A stretch of DNA of 64,000 nucleotides from Micrococcales bacterium. Its GTDB lineage: Bacteria > Actinomycetota > Actinomycetes > Actinomycetales > Microbacteriaceae. The position numbers and the translations under genes are program-made. Positions 26,752 through 34,589 of the stretch are shown here, in pieces. Location of the stretch: assembly GCA_947452985.1 (NCBI GenBank), contig CANGEU010000002.1, positions 1 through 64,000 of the forward strand. The letters are read 5' to 3'. The notes beneath the pieces were generated by a model, which saw only the letters and a program-made list of their open reading frames with translations, made no database searches and had not been told where the DNA came from. The first letter of the stretch is position 1, and each line of letters begins with the position of its first letter.

Positions 26752-27705
26752 ATGCACGCAATTGGAATAGACATCGGTGGCACCAAAATCGCTGGCGCCT
26801 TGGTCAGCCCAGATGGAACCATTGTTCGCGAAGCTCGAGTACCAACCCCAGCGACCGATCCAAATGCAATTGCCGACGCCGTCGTGGCACTTATTCAAGA
26901 ACTTTCAGAAGGCGTGGACGTAGTTGCAGCGGGTGTTGCGGCTGCTGGATTCGTTGATGCCAGCCGTTCAAACATTGTTTACGCTCCAAACCTTTCTTGG
27001 AGAAATGAGCCGTTCAAGGCGAAGCTCGAAGCCAAGTTAGACATTCCAGTTTTCATTGATAACGATGCCAACGCTGCGGGTTGGGCTGAATACCGCTTTG
27101 GCGCGGGCCGAGGCTATCGCCACATGGTTATGCTGACCATCGGAACAGGTGTCGGCGGAGCAATCATCACCGACGGCAGGCTTCTTCGAGGTGGCTTCGG
27201 CGTGGCAGCCGAACTTGGGCACATCCGCCACATTCCAAATGGTCGTCTCTGCGGTTGCGGTCGTCACGGTTGTATCGAACAGTACGCTTCGGGCACTGCA
27301 TTACTTCGCAACGCAATCGAACTAGCTAATTCAGGCTCTGAAAAAGGGTCGCGCCTTGCCGAACTTATGGTTCAAAAAGGTGGCGAACTTACCGGAGTAG
27401 AGGTGTATCAGGCAATCACCGAAAAAGACCCTGGAGCCCTTGAATTACTTCGCGAACTCGGTGTTGCCATGGGCAAAACGATTGCCACAATCGCAGCCGT
27501 TTTGGATCCAGAAATTGTGGTCATCGGTGGAGGCGTCTCGGCAGCTGGAGATCTACTTCTCGACCCAATTCGTGAGGGATTCCTCAGTTCACTATCGGCA
27601 AAGGGGTTCCGTCCAGAACTCAAAATTGAGACCGCACAGTTTGTAAACGACGCCGGAGTGGTCGGCGCTGCTGATCTGGCACGCCTCGAACTCACCAGTC
27701 GCTAA
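26752..27705 (+). CDS. glk: ROK-family glucokinase
   Basis: The 317-aa sugar kinase starts AIGIDIGGTKIAGALV (phosphate-1 motif). It has FIDNDANAAGWAEYRFGAG with the catalytic Asp, TIGTGVGGAI (phosphate 2), and the ROK zinc-binding signature LCGCGRHGCIEQYASG with the preceding His in ELGHIRHI. There is no N-terminal HTH, so it is an enzyme and not a ROK repressor. It probably phosphorylates glucose, with ATP or polyphosphate as donor. AAGG 8 nt upstream is the ribosome site. It is followed by plsC after 28 nt. Confidence 0.92.
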   Translation: MHAIGIDIGGTKIAGALVSPDGTIVREARVPTPATDPNAIADAVVALIQELSEGVDVVAAGVAAAGFVDASRSNIVYAPNLSWRNEPFKAKLEAKLDIPVFIDNDANAAGWAEYRFGAGRGYRHMVMLTIGTGVGGAIITDGRLLRGGFGVAAELGHIRHIPNGRLCGCGRHGCIEQYASGTALLRNAIELANSGSEKGSRLAELMVQKGGELTGVEVYQAITEKDPGALELLRELGVAMGKTIATIAAVLDPEIVVIGGGVSAAGDLLLDPIREGFLSSLSAKGFRPELKIETAQFVNDAGVVGAADLARLELTSR

Positions 27706-27733
27706 ACTAAAAGGAACGATTGGAGGTGTACGG

Positions 27734-28420
27734 ATGGCTTATTTCATCCTGAAAAACTTCCTGCTCGGACCAATTCTGAAAGCACTATTCAGACCTTGGG
27801 TGCGTGGGATGGAAAACATTCCTACCAATGGGCCCGTTATTCTGGCCAGCAACCACCTGTCGTTTTCTGACTCAATCTTCCTGCCACTTCAGTCACGCAG
27901 ACCAGTGGTCTTCCTGGCCAAGAGTGAATACTTCACCGGCAAAGGAGTGAAGGGCGCTCTCACCCGATGGTTCTTCAAGGCAACCGGACAACTTCCAATT
28001 GACCGTTCCGGAGGTAAAGCGTCTGAGGCTTCACTGAACACTGGACTTCGAGTCTTGGCTCAGGGCCAGGTGCTTGGCATTTACCCTGAGGGAACTCGCT
28101 CTCCAGATGGCCGCTTATTTCGTGGACGTACCGGTATCGCTCGCATGGCTCTGGAATCAAAGGTCCCAGTAATTCCAGTTGCCATGATTGATACCGAAAA
28201 GGTTCAGCCAATTGGTCGCAGACTTCCTCGAATTCGTCGCATAGGAATCATCGTTGGCGAGCCTTTGGACTTTTCTAGATTTGATGGCATGGAGGGCGAC
28301 CGCGTAATTCTGCGAGCCGTCACCGATGAAATCATGTACGAGCTTATGAAACTCAGTGGCCAGGAATACGTGGACACCTACGCCTCGACTTTGAAAGAAA
28401 AACGCGCCCGAACGCGCTAG
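27734..28420 (+). CDS. plsC: 1-acyl-sn-glycerol-3-phosphate acyltransferase
   Basis: The 228-aa membrane-associated acyltransferase makes phosphatidic acid from lysophosphatidic acid. The catalytic NHxxxxD motif is ILASNHLSFSDSIFLP near residue 37. The acceptor-binding motif YPEGTRSPDGRLFRGRTG and a VPVIPVAM segment follow. A short hydrophobic N-terminus may anchor it. GGAGGTG is a strong ribosome site. The position upstream of aroG matches Rv2182c. Confidence 0.92.
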   Translation: MAYFILKNFLLGPILKALFRPWVRGMENIPTNGPVILASNHLSFSDSIFLPLQSRRPVVFLAKSEYFTGKGVKGALTRWFFKATGQLPIDRSGGKASEASLNTGLRVLAQGQVLGIYPEGTRSPDGRLFRGRTGIARMALESKVPVIPVAMIDTEKVQPIGRRLPRIRRIGIIVGEPLDFSRFDGMEGDRVILRAVTDEIMYELMKLSGQEYVDTYASTLKEKRARTR

Positions 28421-28438
28421 AGAGAGAACATCAAAGAC

Positions 28439-29776
28439 ATGAACGACATCCTCACCGGGCTAGACCACCACGCCTCGCTTACCGCACTTCAGCAGCCAAT
28501 CTGGCCTAATGCTGATGAAGTTGTGAAGGTGCGTGCCGAGCTTGCGAAGCAGCCTCCACTTGTTTTTGCTGGTGAAGTAGACCAACTTCGCAATCGCTTG
28601 GCCGATGCCGCCTCAGGAAAGGCATTCCTGCTTCAGGGCGGAGACTGCGCCGAGACTTTTGCCGACGCAACTGCCGATCGCATTCGCAACCGTGTGAAGA
28701 CTTTGCTTCAGATGGCCGTAGTACTTACTTACGGTGCGTCGATGCCGGTTGTAAAGATGGGTCGCATGGCTGGCCAGTTCGCCAAGCCTCGATCATCAAA
28801 CGACGAAACTCGTGGCGAGATCACTCTTCCGGCCTACCGCGGCGACGCTGTCAACGGTTACGACTTCACCCCAGAGTCTCGCGCAAATGACCCGTGGCGC
28901 ATGTTGAAGGCTTACAACACTTCGGCCTCAACCTTGAACCTGATTCGCGCTTTCACCCAGGGTGGTTTTGCCGACCTGCGTTCGGTTCATGAGTGGAACC
29001 GCGGTTTCAGTGAGAATCCAGCCAACATTCGTTACGAATCGCTTGCCAAAGAGATCGACCGTGCCATCAAGTTCATGGCAGCCTGTGGAGCCGACTTTGA
29101 GTCGCTTCGAACCACAGAGTTCTATGTCAGCCACGAAGCACTGCTGCTCGACTACGAGCGTCCGATGACCAGAATCGACTCACGCACCGGAAACCCTTAT
29201 GACACCAGTGGTCACATGGTTTGGATTGGCGAACGCACCCGTCAGTTGGAAAACGCACACGTTGACTTCCTTTCACGTGTTCGCAACCCAATTGGCGTGA
29301 AGCTTGGGCCAACGACTTCAGTGGACGACGTTAAGGCACTTATCGAAAAACTCGACCCAGAGCACGAGCCTGGTCGCCTAACTTTTATCACTCGAATGGG
29401 TGCCGGCAAGATTCGTGAAGAACTTCCAAAGCTAGTTGAAGCAGTTCGCGAAATGGGCGCGCAGCCGCTATGGATTACCGACCCAATGCATGGCAACGGA
29501 ATTACCACTAAGAACGGTTACAAGTCGCGTCGCTTTGACGATGTGATGGACGAAGTTCGCGGCTTTTTTGAAGTGCATAACTCAGCCGGAACCATTCCTG
29601 GTGGAATTCACATTGAACTCACTGGCGACGACGTGGCAGAGTGCCTTGGCGGTTCAGAAATGATTGATGAGTCGACGCTCGAAGAGCGCTACGAATCGCT
29701 TTGTGATCCTCGCTTGAACCACAGTCAGTCTCTCGAGCTAGCTTTCTTGGTAGCAGAGTCTCTGACCAAAAAGTAG
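28439..29776 (+). CDS. aroG: DAHP synthase, class II
   Basis: The 445-aa enzyme is 3-deoxy-7-phosphoheptulonate synthase, the first step of the shikimate pathway. It belongs to the class II (plant-like) family found in most actinobacteria. Visible motifs are LLQGGDCAETFADATADR, VVKMGRMAGQFAKPRS, THxxxx-type HEALLLDYERPMTR and the metal-site WITDPMHGN. It corresponds to Rv2178c (AroG). In M. tuberculosis this enzyme is allosterically coupled to an AroQ-type chorismate mutase. The chorismate mutase in this window is AroH type. Confidence 0.96.
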   Translation: MNDILTGLDHHASLTALQQPIWPNADEVVKVRAELAKQPPLVFAGEVDQLRNRLADAASGKAFLLQGGDCAETFADATADRIRNRVKTLLQMAVVLTYGASMPVVKMGRMAGQFAKPRSSNDETRGEITLPAYRGDAVNGYDFTPESRANDPWRMLKAYNTSASTLNLIRAFTQGGFADLRSVHEWNRGFSENPANIRYESLAKEIDRAIKFMAACGADFESLRTTEFYVSHEALLLDYERPMTRIDSRTGNPYDTSGHMVWIGERTRQLENAHVDFLSRVRNPIGVKLGPTTSVDDVKALIEKLDPEHEPGRLTFITRMGAGKIREELPKLVEAVREMGAQPLWITDPMHGNGITTKNGYKSRRFDDVMDEVRGFFEVHNSAGTIPGGIHIELTGDDVAECLGGSEMIDESTLEERYESLCDPRLNHSQSLELAFLVAESLTKK

Positions 29777-29780
29777 CGTC

Positions 29781-30284
29781 TTGACTGAGCAAGACGACCT
29801 GAGGGCCAAGTTAGACGAGGTTTTTAGCGTTCGCGAACGCTCCAACATGGCCCCAACCATTGCTAAATTTTTGAAACTTTCTGAGGAACATCCTGACAAC
29901 GCGCAGGTACTTTACGAGCTCGGCGGGGCTTACGATACCGACGGTCAAGAAGAAACAGCACTTGGATACTATCGACGAGCCATTGAGCTTGGTTTGCAGG
30001 GTAAGTGGCTTCGGCAGTGCTACTTGCAGATGGGGAGCACTCTAAGGAACTTGGAAAAATTCGATGAAAGTTTGTCCACTTTCGATCTGGGGCTCAGCAA
30101 TTTCCCAGAGTCAACGTCACTCAAAATCTTTCGGGCGCTGACATTGCACGCAATGGGGAAAGTGAATGCATCCTTAGGTTCCGTTTTCGAATTCCTTGCA
30201 AGCAACCTTCATGATGAAGAAATTCAACGTTATAAAGCGGCGCTTCTTGGAAACTCCGCTTACTTGAAAGAGCTTGATCAGTAA
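29781..30284 (+). CDS. Small TPR protein
   Basis: The 167-aa helical protein has tetratricopeptide-like repeats: VLYELGGAYDTDGQEETALG and YLQMGSTLRNLEKFDESLS are two recognisable units (about 50-115), resembling the TPR_5 group. There is no signal peptide or membrane segment. The TTG start is 4 nt after aroG and lacks a Shine-Dalgarno, so translation is probably coupled. Its stop overlaps the end of the convergent kinase gene by 7 bp. Function unknown. Confidence 0.8.
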   Translation: MTEQDDLRAKLDEVFSVRERSNMAPTIAKFLKLSEEHPDNAQVLYELGGAYDTDGQEETALGYYRRAIELGLQGKWLRQCYLQMGSTLRNLEKFDESLSTFDLGLSNFPESTSLKIFRALTLHAMGKVNASLGSVFEFLASNLHDEEIQRYKAALLGNSAYLKELDQ

Positions 30285-32098
30285 CGAGCGAACAGGGTGA
30301 TTGTGTCACCCACGCGAACGACGGTGCCGGAACTAGGGCTTATCGACTTTACGTTTTTGAGACCCCACTGACTGTTTGGCAGGTTGGTGTCGACCAGGAC
30401 CTTCAGTCCGAGATTCTTCAGTATGTCTTGGGCGGCAAGAATTCGCTGACCGACCACATTCGGTATTGTGACCTTGCTGGTTCCCTTTGAAACCGTGAGA
30501 TCTACTTTTGAGCCCTTTTCTAGGTTCAGTTGATTCGGGGCAAGATCGATGACATTTCCTTTAGGTACGCTGTCGCTGTAAGCCTCGGTAGTTTTGCCAA
30601 CCTCGAGTCCAACCACTTGCAGTGCAACCTTTGCGGCATCGAGTGTAAGTCCTGCCACCGCTGGAATTGAACCTAGTGAAACCTTTAGGTCGATTGGAGA
30701 GCCTTCGGCAATTGGAAGTTGGTCGCTTCCTGTGAATTCGAAGACCTGACCAATCGGAGCCGCGTTGAATGAAGACGAAACATTGCCCAGTACAAATCCT
30801 GAGCCAACCAGAGTGGCTGTTGCGTCTGCCAAGTTCTTTCCTGAAAGCTGCGGCACTCTGACCAGCTTTGGGCCGTCGGATAGGTAGATAGTGATCGTTC
30901 CACCGTGGCCGATGTAGCCGCCGGAGGCTGGATCAGTTCTCACGATTTTTCCGGCAGGAACCGTTGCCGAATTTTCGTGAGCCATCACAAATTTGAGATC
31001 GAGCGGCGCAAGTGCGGTCTCGGCTTGTAGCTGGGTTCTGCCTGCAAGCTCAGGTATTGGTGAGAGTGCGCCCGGGCCAGCCGAGAAATACCAACCGCCA
31101 ACTCCACCCAACGTGAGAACCAAAACTGTAATTATGGCGAAGGGTAGGAGCTTGCGTTTTTGTGGAATATCGGCGAACGGAAGTTCAGGTTCGTGAGTTA
31201 CGGTTTCGCCAATTATTTCAGTGCGCTGTTCACCGCTTTCGATAGGGCTGATTACTCGAGTGCGGTTATCTGGCTCGTCCATGTTTTTGAAGGCGTCCAA
31301 GAGGGCGTGAGCGTCGCTTGGGCGATTCTCGACCTTGGGTTCCGTTGCCCACGCAACAATGCGGTCAAGCGCTGGTGAAACTTTCGGATTTATGAGGCTA
31401 GGTGCTGGCACGCGCGAATTTGCATGCTGATAGGCCACCTGCATGCTTTGTTCGCCAAGATAGGGCCGTTTACCGGTGAGCATTTCGTAAAGCATGATTC
31501 CGCACGCGTAGACGTCGGTCGCTTTGGTGGCAGCGCCGCCAGTAACGAGTTCAGGAGCCATGTAACCGACAGTGCCTAGGACGTCCTTAGCTTCGGTTCG
31601 GTTACCCACTGTGCGGGCCAGCCCGAAGTCGCTGAGCTTGATGCGACCCTCGTTACTGAGCAAAATGTTTTCTGGCTTGATGTCGCGGTGAATAATTCCA
31701 GCCCGGTGGGCGGCATCAAGCCCATGTAGAACTGCTTCCATGAGTTCAACGGCACGTTCAGCATCGATGGTTGTGAAATCGTCTAGAACATGTCGAAGAG
31801 TGGTGCCGGTTACCAACTCCAAAACCAGATAGGTGAACTCTCCGTGTTGACCCTGATCGTAAATGTTGACCAAGTTCGGGTGATTCAATGCCGCCGCAAC
31901 TCGAGCTTCGGTAAGAAATTTTTCTTTGAAAATCTCGTCTCCACTCAAGTGTGGTGAGAGAACTTTAATGGCCACCTGTCGGTGCAATTGAAGGTCTAAG
32001 GCTTCATAAACACTCGCCATTCCGCCGTGTGCCAGAAGGCGCTGAATTCGGTATCTACCGGAAAGTTCAGTATTTGGCTGCAGTGGGGAAGTAGTCAT
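30278..32098 (-). CDS. pknL: PASTA-domain serine/threonine kinase (PknL type)
   Basis: The 606-aa membrane kinase has an N-terminal kinase domain at about 16-275. It carries K45 in VAIKVLSP, catalytic D139 in HRDIKPEN, D157 in SDFGLART and GTVGYMAPELV. The glycine loop is AHGGMASVY. One membrane segment (KLLPFAIITVLVLTLGGVGG) is followed by four extracellular PASTA repeats that should sense muropeptides or lipid II. ATG 32098 was chosen over an upstream in-frame GTG at 32122. The neighbours (aroG, an Rv2175c-like gene, idsA) match the Rv2173-Rv2178c region, so it is called PknL by position. C. glutamicum PknL also has PASTA repeats. It is a candidate kinase for GarA and the divergent DNA-binding protein. 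Confidence 0.93.
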   Translation of the reverse strand: MTTSPLQPNTELSGRYRIQRLLAHGGMASVYEALDLQLHRQVAIKVLSPHLSGDEIFKEKFLTEARVAAALNHPNLVNIYDQGQHGEFTYLVLELVTGTTLRHVLDDFTTIDAERAVELMEAVLHGLDAAHRAGIIHRDIKPENILLSNEGRIKLSDFGLARTVGNRTEAKDVLGTVGYMAPELVTGGAATKATDVYACGIMLYEMLTGKRPYLGEQSMQVAYQHANSRVPAPSLINPKVSPALDRIVAWATEPKVENRPSDAHALLDAFKNMDEPDNRTRVISPIESGEQRTEIIGETVTHEPELPFADIPQKRKLLPFAIITVLVLTLGGVGGWYFSAGPGALSPIPELAGRTQLQAETALAPLDLKFVMAHENSATVPAGKIVRTDPASGGYIGHGGTITIYLSDGPKLVRVPQLSGKNLADATATLVGSGFVLGNVSSSFNAAPIGQVFEFTGSDQLPIAEGSPIDLKVSLGSIPAVAGLTLDAAKVALQVVGLEVGKTTEAYSDSVPKGNVIDLAPNQLNLEKGSKVDLTVSKGTSKVTIPNVVGQRILAAQDILKNLGLKVLVDTNLPNSQWGLKNVKSISPSSGTVVRVGDTITLFARY

Positions 32099-32151
32099 AG
32101 TTTCACCAATATGCTCCCACACTTCAGAAATCTTTACCCGTAGGGGCGCAG

Positions 32152-32517
32152 GTGTGGCAATCTAAGAGTGTGAGTGATGTATTTGAATACGTATCGGAAT
32201 GGTTGACCGTTCCTGAGGTAGCCGACAAACTCGGCATTGTTCCTGGGAAAGTTCGCAAGTTGATAGAAGAGCACGCCCTTTTCGTCGTAGTCCGAGACGG
32301 CGTGAAAAAAGTGCCCGCTCACCTAATGGTCGACGGCGAGCCTCTGCCATCAATTCCTGGCACGATTAATGTCCTAATCGACGCTGGTTACGGTTTAGAA
32401 CGAGCCATCGAGTGGCTTTACACCGTGGAAGAGTCACTGGGGCGTCGCCCAATCGAATCTCTTTTGCTAGGAAGCAAATCAGAAGTGCGCCGAATCGCGC
32501 AGACTCTGCTTTTTTAG
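32152..32517 (+). CDS. Rv2175c-like winged-helix DNA-binding protein, probable PknL substrate
   Basis: The 121-aa protein has a helix-turn-helix near the N-terminus (EWLTVPEVADKLGIVPGKVR) and a compact C-terminal domain containing VPAHLMVDGEPLPSIPGTI. It is orthologous by position and pattern to Rv2175c, a DNA-binding protein phosphorylated by PknL. It diverges from the kinase gene with only 53 bp between start codons. GTG 32152 has AGGGG 5 nt upstream; GTG 32170 is an alternative. The stop TAG interlocks with the idsA stop. Confidence 0.88.
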   Translation: MWQSKSVSDVFEYVSEWLTVPEVADKLGIVPGKVRKLIEEHALFVVVRDGVKKVPAHLMVDGEPLPSIPGTINVLIDAGYGLERAIEWLYTVEESLGRRPIESLLLGSKSEVRRIAQTLLF

Positions 32518-33629
32518 CTTTCGCGATTCACAACTTTTCGAGCCAATTGCTCGAGGTGCGATTTTCCGAACTCATCCAGTTGTAGCTGCTTTAGAGCGAG
32601 CAAACTTTCGTTTCCTAATTCCTCAATCATCTGTTCGACCTTGGTTAGTGCCCCAGAGCCCTTGATGGTTTCTTGAAGGAGTCGAATTTGCTCGGTGGTC
32701 ATCTCTCGGTTGGACATGAGTTCGTCGAACAGTTTGATGGTCGATAAGCCGAGTCCCTGCCTGGCTAGAGCGATCATTACCGTTCGCTTGCCTTCGCGTA
32801 AGTCATCTCCGGCAGGCTTCCCGGTCACTTCTGGAGAGCCGAATACACCTAGGACGTCGTCTCTAAGTTGAAAAGCTAGTCCAAGTGGAATTGCGAAGGC
32901 AGAAAGACCGCGAAGGGTTTCTGGCGACGCACCTGAAAATGCGGCTCCGATCTGGAGCGGGGCTTCGATACTGTACTTGGCGGTCTTGTAGAGCATGACG
33001 CGGTTGGCGCGACCGATGGCTTCGTCCGGTGACCGCGTAGGGCCGGCGTTTTCCTCAAGGACGTCTAGGTACTGACCAGCCATAACTTCGACGCGCATTT
33101 TGGCAAACTCGTCGCGGCAATTCCAGGCGATCGCAGAGGAGGGGGCTCGTTTTACGCCAGCGTCAAAAAGTTCTGAACTCCACCCGAGCATCAGGTCTCC
33201 AGCCAAAACTGAGCCGGCTTGACCGAAGCGTGCTGCCGAGCCTGCCCATCCGTTGGCCAGGTGAATTTGTTCGAATCGCTTATGTACCGATGGTGCACCG
33301 CGACGGCTGTCCGAGTTGTCCAGTAGGTCGTCGTGGACTAGTGCAGCAGCGTGGAACATTTCCAAGGCAGCACATATGTCAACCAGGGCAGCGGCACTTT
33401 TCTCTTTTTCGGCCTCGGTCAACTGCTCAGAATTGATGGTCAGGCAAGAAACCCAGGACCAGTAGGCGAATAGGGCGCGAAAACGTTTTCCGCCAGTGAG
33501 TAGTCCTTGAATGAAGTCAATGACCTGGCCTAGTTCCGGATCGATTTCCGAAAGTTGCTCTTTTCGGGCGATGCAGAATTCATTTAGGCGTCGTTCTACT
33601 AATTCGACTAGGGTTGCACTCTCGCTCAT
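32514..33629 (-). CDS. idsA: Polyprenyl diphosphate synthase (IdsA type)
   Basis: The 371-aa trans-isoprenyl diphosphate synthase probably makes geranylgeranyl diphosphate. The first Asp-rich motif is DDLLD at 100-104 (VHDDLLDNSDSRRG). The second is DDVLG at 257-261 (FQLRDDVLGVFG), where the last Asp of DDxxD is Gly. GKRTVMI follows. The position next to the Rv2175c-like gene matches Rv2173 (IdsA2). Product chain length cannot be fixed from sequence. It would supply isoprenoid precursors for quinones or carotenoids. Confidence 0.93.
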   Translation of the reverse strand: MSESATLVELVERRLNEFCIARKEQLSEIDPELGQVIDFIQGLLTGGKRFRALFAYWSWVSCLTINSEQLTEAEKEKSAAALVDICAALEMFHAAALVHDDLLDNSDSRRGAPSVHKRFEQIHLANGWAGSAARFGQAGSVLAGDLMLGWSSELFDAGVKRAPSSAIAWNCRDEFAKMRVEVMAGQYLDVLEENAGPTRSPDEAIGRANRVMLYKTAKYSIEAPLQIGAAFSGASPETLRGLSAFAIPLGLAFQLRDDVLGVFGSPEVTGKPAGDDLREGKRTVMIALARQGLGLSTIKLFDELMSNREMTTEQIRLLQETIKGSGALTKVEQMIEELGNESLLALKQLQLDEFGKSHLEQLARKVVNRES

Positions 33630-33649
33630 GTGAATAGCCTAGACCCACA

Positions 33650-33655
33650 TACAAT
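33650..33655 (+). promoter_or_regulatory. -10 box (TACAAT) for a leaderless DUF3040 transcript
   Basis: TACAAT is one base off the consensus TATAAT and ends 6 nt before ATG 33662. No Shine-Dalgarno lies between, so the transcript should begin at or very near the A of the start codon. It lies in the 32-bp gap divergent from idsA. Confidence 0.55.
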
Positions 33656-33661
33656 TGGCTT

Positions 33662-33925
33662 ATGGGACTATCAGAGCGTGAACAGCAACTGCTGGATGAA
33701 CTTGAACGCAGTCTGACGGGCTCTTCGGCGGATAAGAAATCAAAGAAACTTGCTCCGGAAAACATTTCGGCCAAGCGCGTCATTGCTGGGTCGCTAATAG
33801 TTGCTGCTGGTATTTCGGTGTTACTTGCCGGAGTGATGAACCAGGCGATGGGTCTTGGCGTTCTAGGTTTCGTTGTGATGTTGGCCGGGGTTTACCTAGC
33901 TGCCTCCACTTCTTCGACAAAATAG
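33662..33925 (+). CDS. DUF3040 small membrane protein
   Basis: The 87-aa protein has the DUF3040 N-terminal signature MGLSEREQQLLDELERSL, a basic Lys-rich linker, then two hydrophobic segments (about 38-60 and 63-82). The family is common in actinobacteria, often next to mraZ, and has no assigned function. The intrinsic terminator at 33941 separates it from the mraZ operon. Confidence 0.88.
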   Translation: MGLSEREQQLLDELERSLTGSSADKKSKKLAPENISAKRVIAGSLIVAAGISVLLAGVMNQAMGLGVLGFVVMLAGVYLAASTSSTK

Positions 33926-33940
33926 TCAATTTTTCACTCC

Positions 33941-33967
33941 AGGCCCTTCGTGGGCCTTATTTTTTTG
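33941..33967 (+). terminator. intrinsic terminator after DUF3040 gene
   Basis: AGGCCC and GGGCCT form a 6-bp stem around TTCGT, followed by a T-rich run (TTATTTTTTT). It insulates the dcw cluster from upstream transcription. Confidence 0.85.
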
Positions 33968-34071
33968 CCCATTTCTGGGAAGATTGAAAAAATTTGCTCC
34001 ATTTTCCACCACTCGCTAAATTGCTTTTAGTCACTGGTTTGTTATCAAAATACTTTGCGAAATTAGCCCGA

Positions 34072-34110
34072 AATGGCACTTGAAATGGCGTTTAGTGGTG
34101 TAAAGTGGAG
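34072..34110 (+). promoter_or_regulatory. candidate MraZ operator: repeated (A/G)TGG boxes
   Basis: Four TGG-containing boxes lie on one helix face upstream of mraZ: AATGGCA (34072), AATGGCG (34084), AGTGGTG (34094) and AGTGGAG (34104). Spacings are 12, 10 and 10 bp. MraZ proteins bind tandem TGG-containing repeats with about 10-bp period upstream of their own gene (TGGG repeats in E. coli, AAAGTG-type in Mycoplasma). The last two boxes overlap the candidate -10 at 34101, consistent with autorepression. Confidence 0.6.
34080..34106 (+). promoter_or_regulatory. candidate dcw cluster promoter
   Basis: TTGAAA (34080-34085) matches the -35 consensus at five of six bases. TAAAGT (34101-34106) fits TANNNT but at a short 15-bp spacing. 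A second possible pair is TTGCTT (34021) and TATCAA (34043). Transcription from the first would start near 34113 and leave a leader of about 34 nt containing the GGAGGGGAGG ribosome site. Confidence 0.4.
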
Positions 34111-34146
34111 GAATTAGGCGAACTAAACCACGGAGGGGAGGACGAG

Positions 34147-34581
34147 ATGACTTTTAGCGGACAGTCACAGCCAAAGCTGGATGAAAAGGGTCGACTAATC
34201 CTGCCTGCCAAGTGGCGTGAGGCTTTGGGCGATGGCGTTTACCTAACTAAAGGGCAAGACCGCTGTGTATCGCTTTACACCGCCACCGAATTTTCTAAAA
34301 TTTCCGAGCGTCTAGAAGCAGCTCGTCAAACCACAAAGGCTGCCAGATTCTTCGTTCGCAACTTCATGGCATCGGCTGAGAGTGAAGCTCCAGACAAGCA
34401 GGGCCGAATTACCATTCCTGGCCACCTGCGCGAGTACGCAGGTCTAGGCCGCGACCTCATCCTCGCTGGAGTCAACAACCGCATTGAAATTTGGGACCTT
34501 GCAACCTGGAACAACTTCATGGCCGAACAGGATTCTGAATTTGCCAACCTCGACGAGGAGGTGATCCCTGGAATTTTCTAG
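34147..34581 (+). CDS. mraZ: Transcriptional regulator MraZ
   Basis: The 144-aa protein has two SpoVT/AbrB-like repeats: PKLDEKGRLILPAKWRE near residue 8 and PDKQGRITIPGHLREYAG near 83. It forms a ring-shaped oligomer that binds repeated boxes upstream of its own operon and sets dcw expression. ATG 34147 follows a very strong GGAGGGGAGGA site; the frame continues upstream to a GTG at 34105 that lies inside the operator repeats and was rejected. It is the first gene of the 17-kb dcw run. Confidence 0.96.
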   Translation: MTFSGQSQPKLDEKGRLILPAKWREALGDGVYLTKGQDRCVSLYTATEFSKISERLEAARQTTKAARFFVRNFMASAESEAPDKQGRITIPGHLREYAGLGRDLILAGVNNRIEIWDLATWNNFMAEQDSEFANLDEEVIPGIF

Positions 34582-34589
34582 GGAAAACC

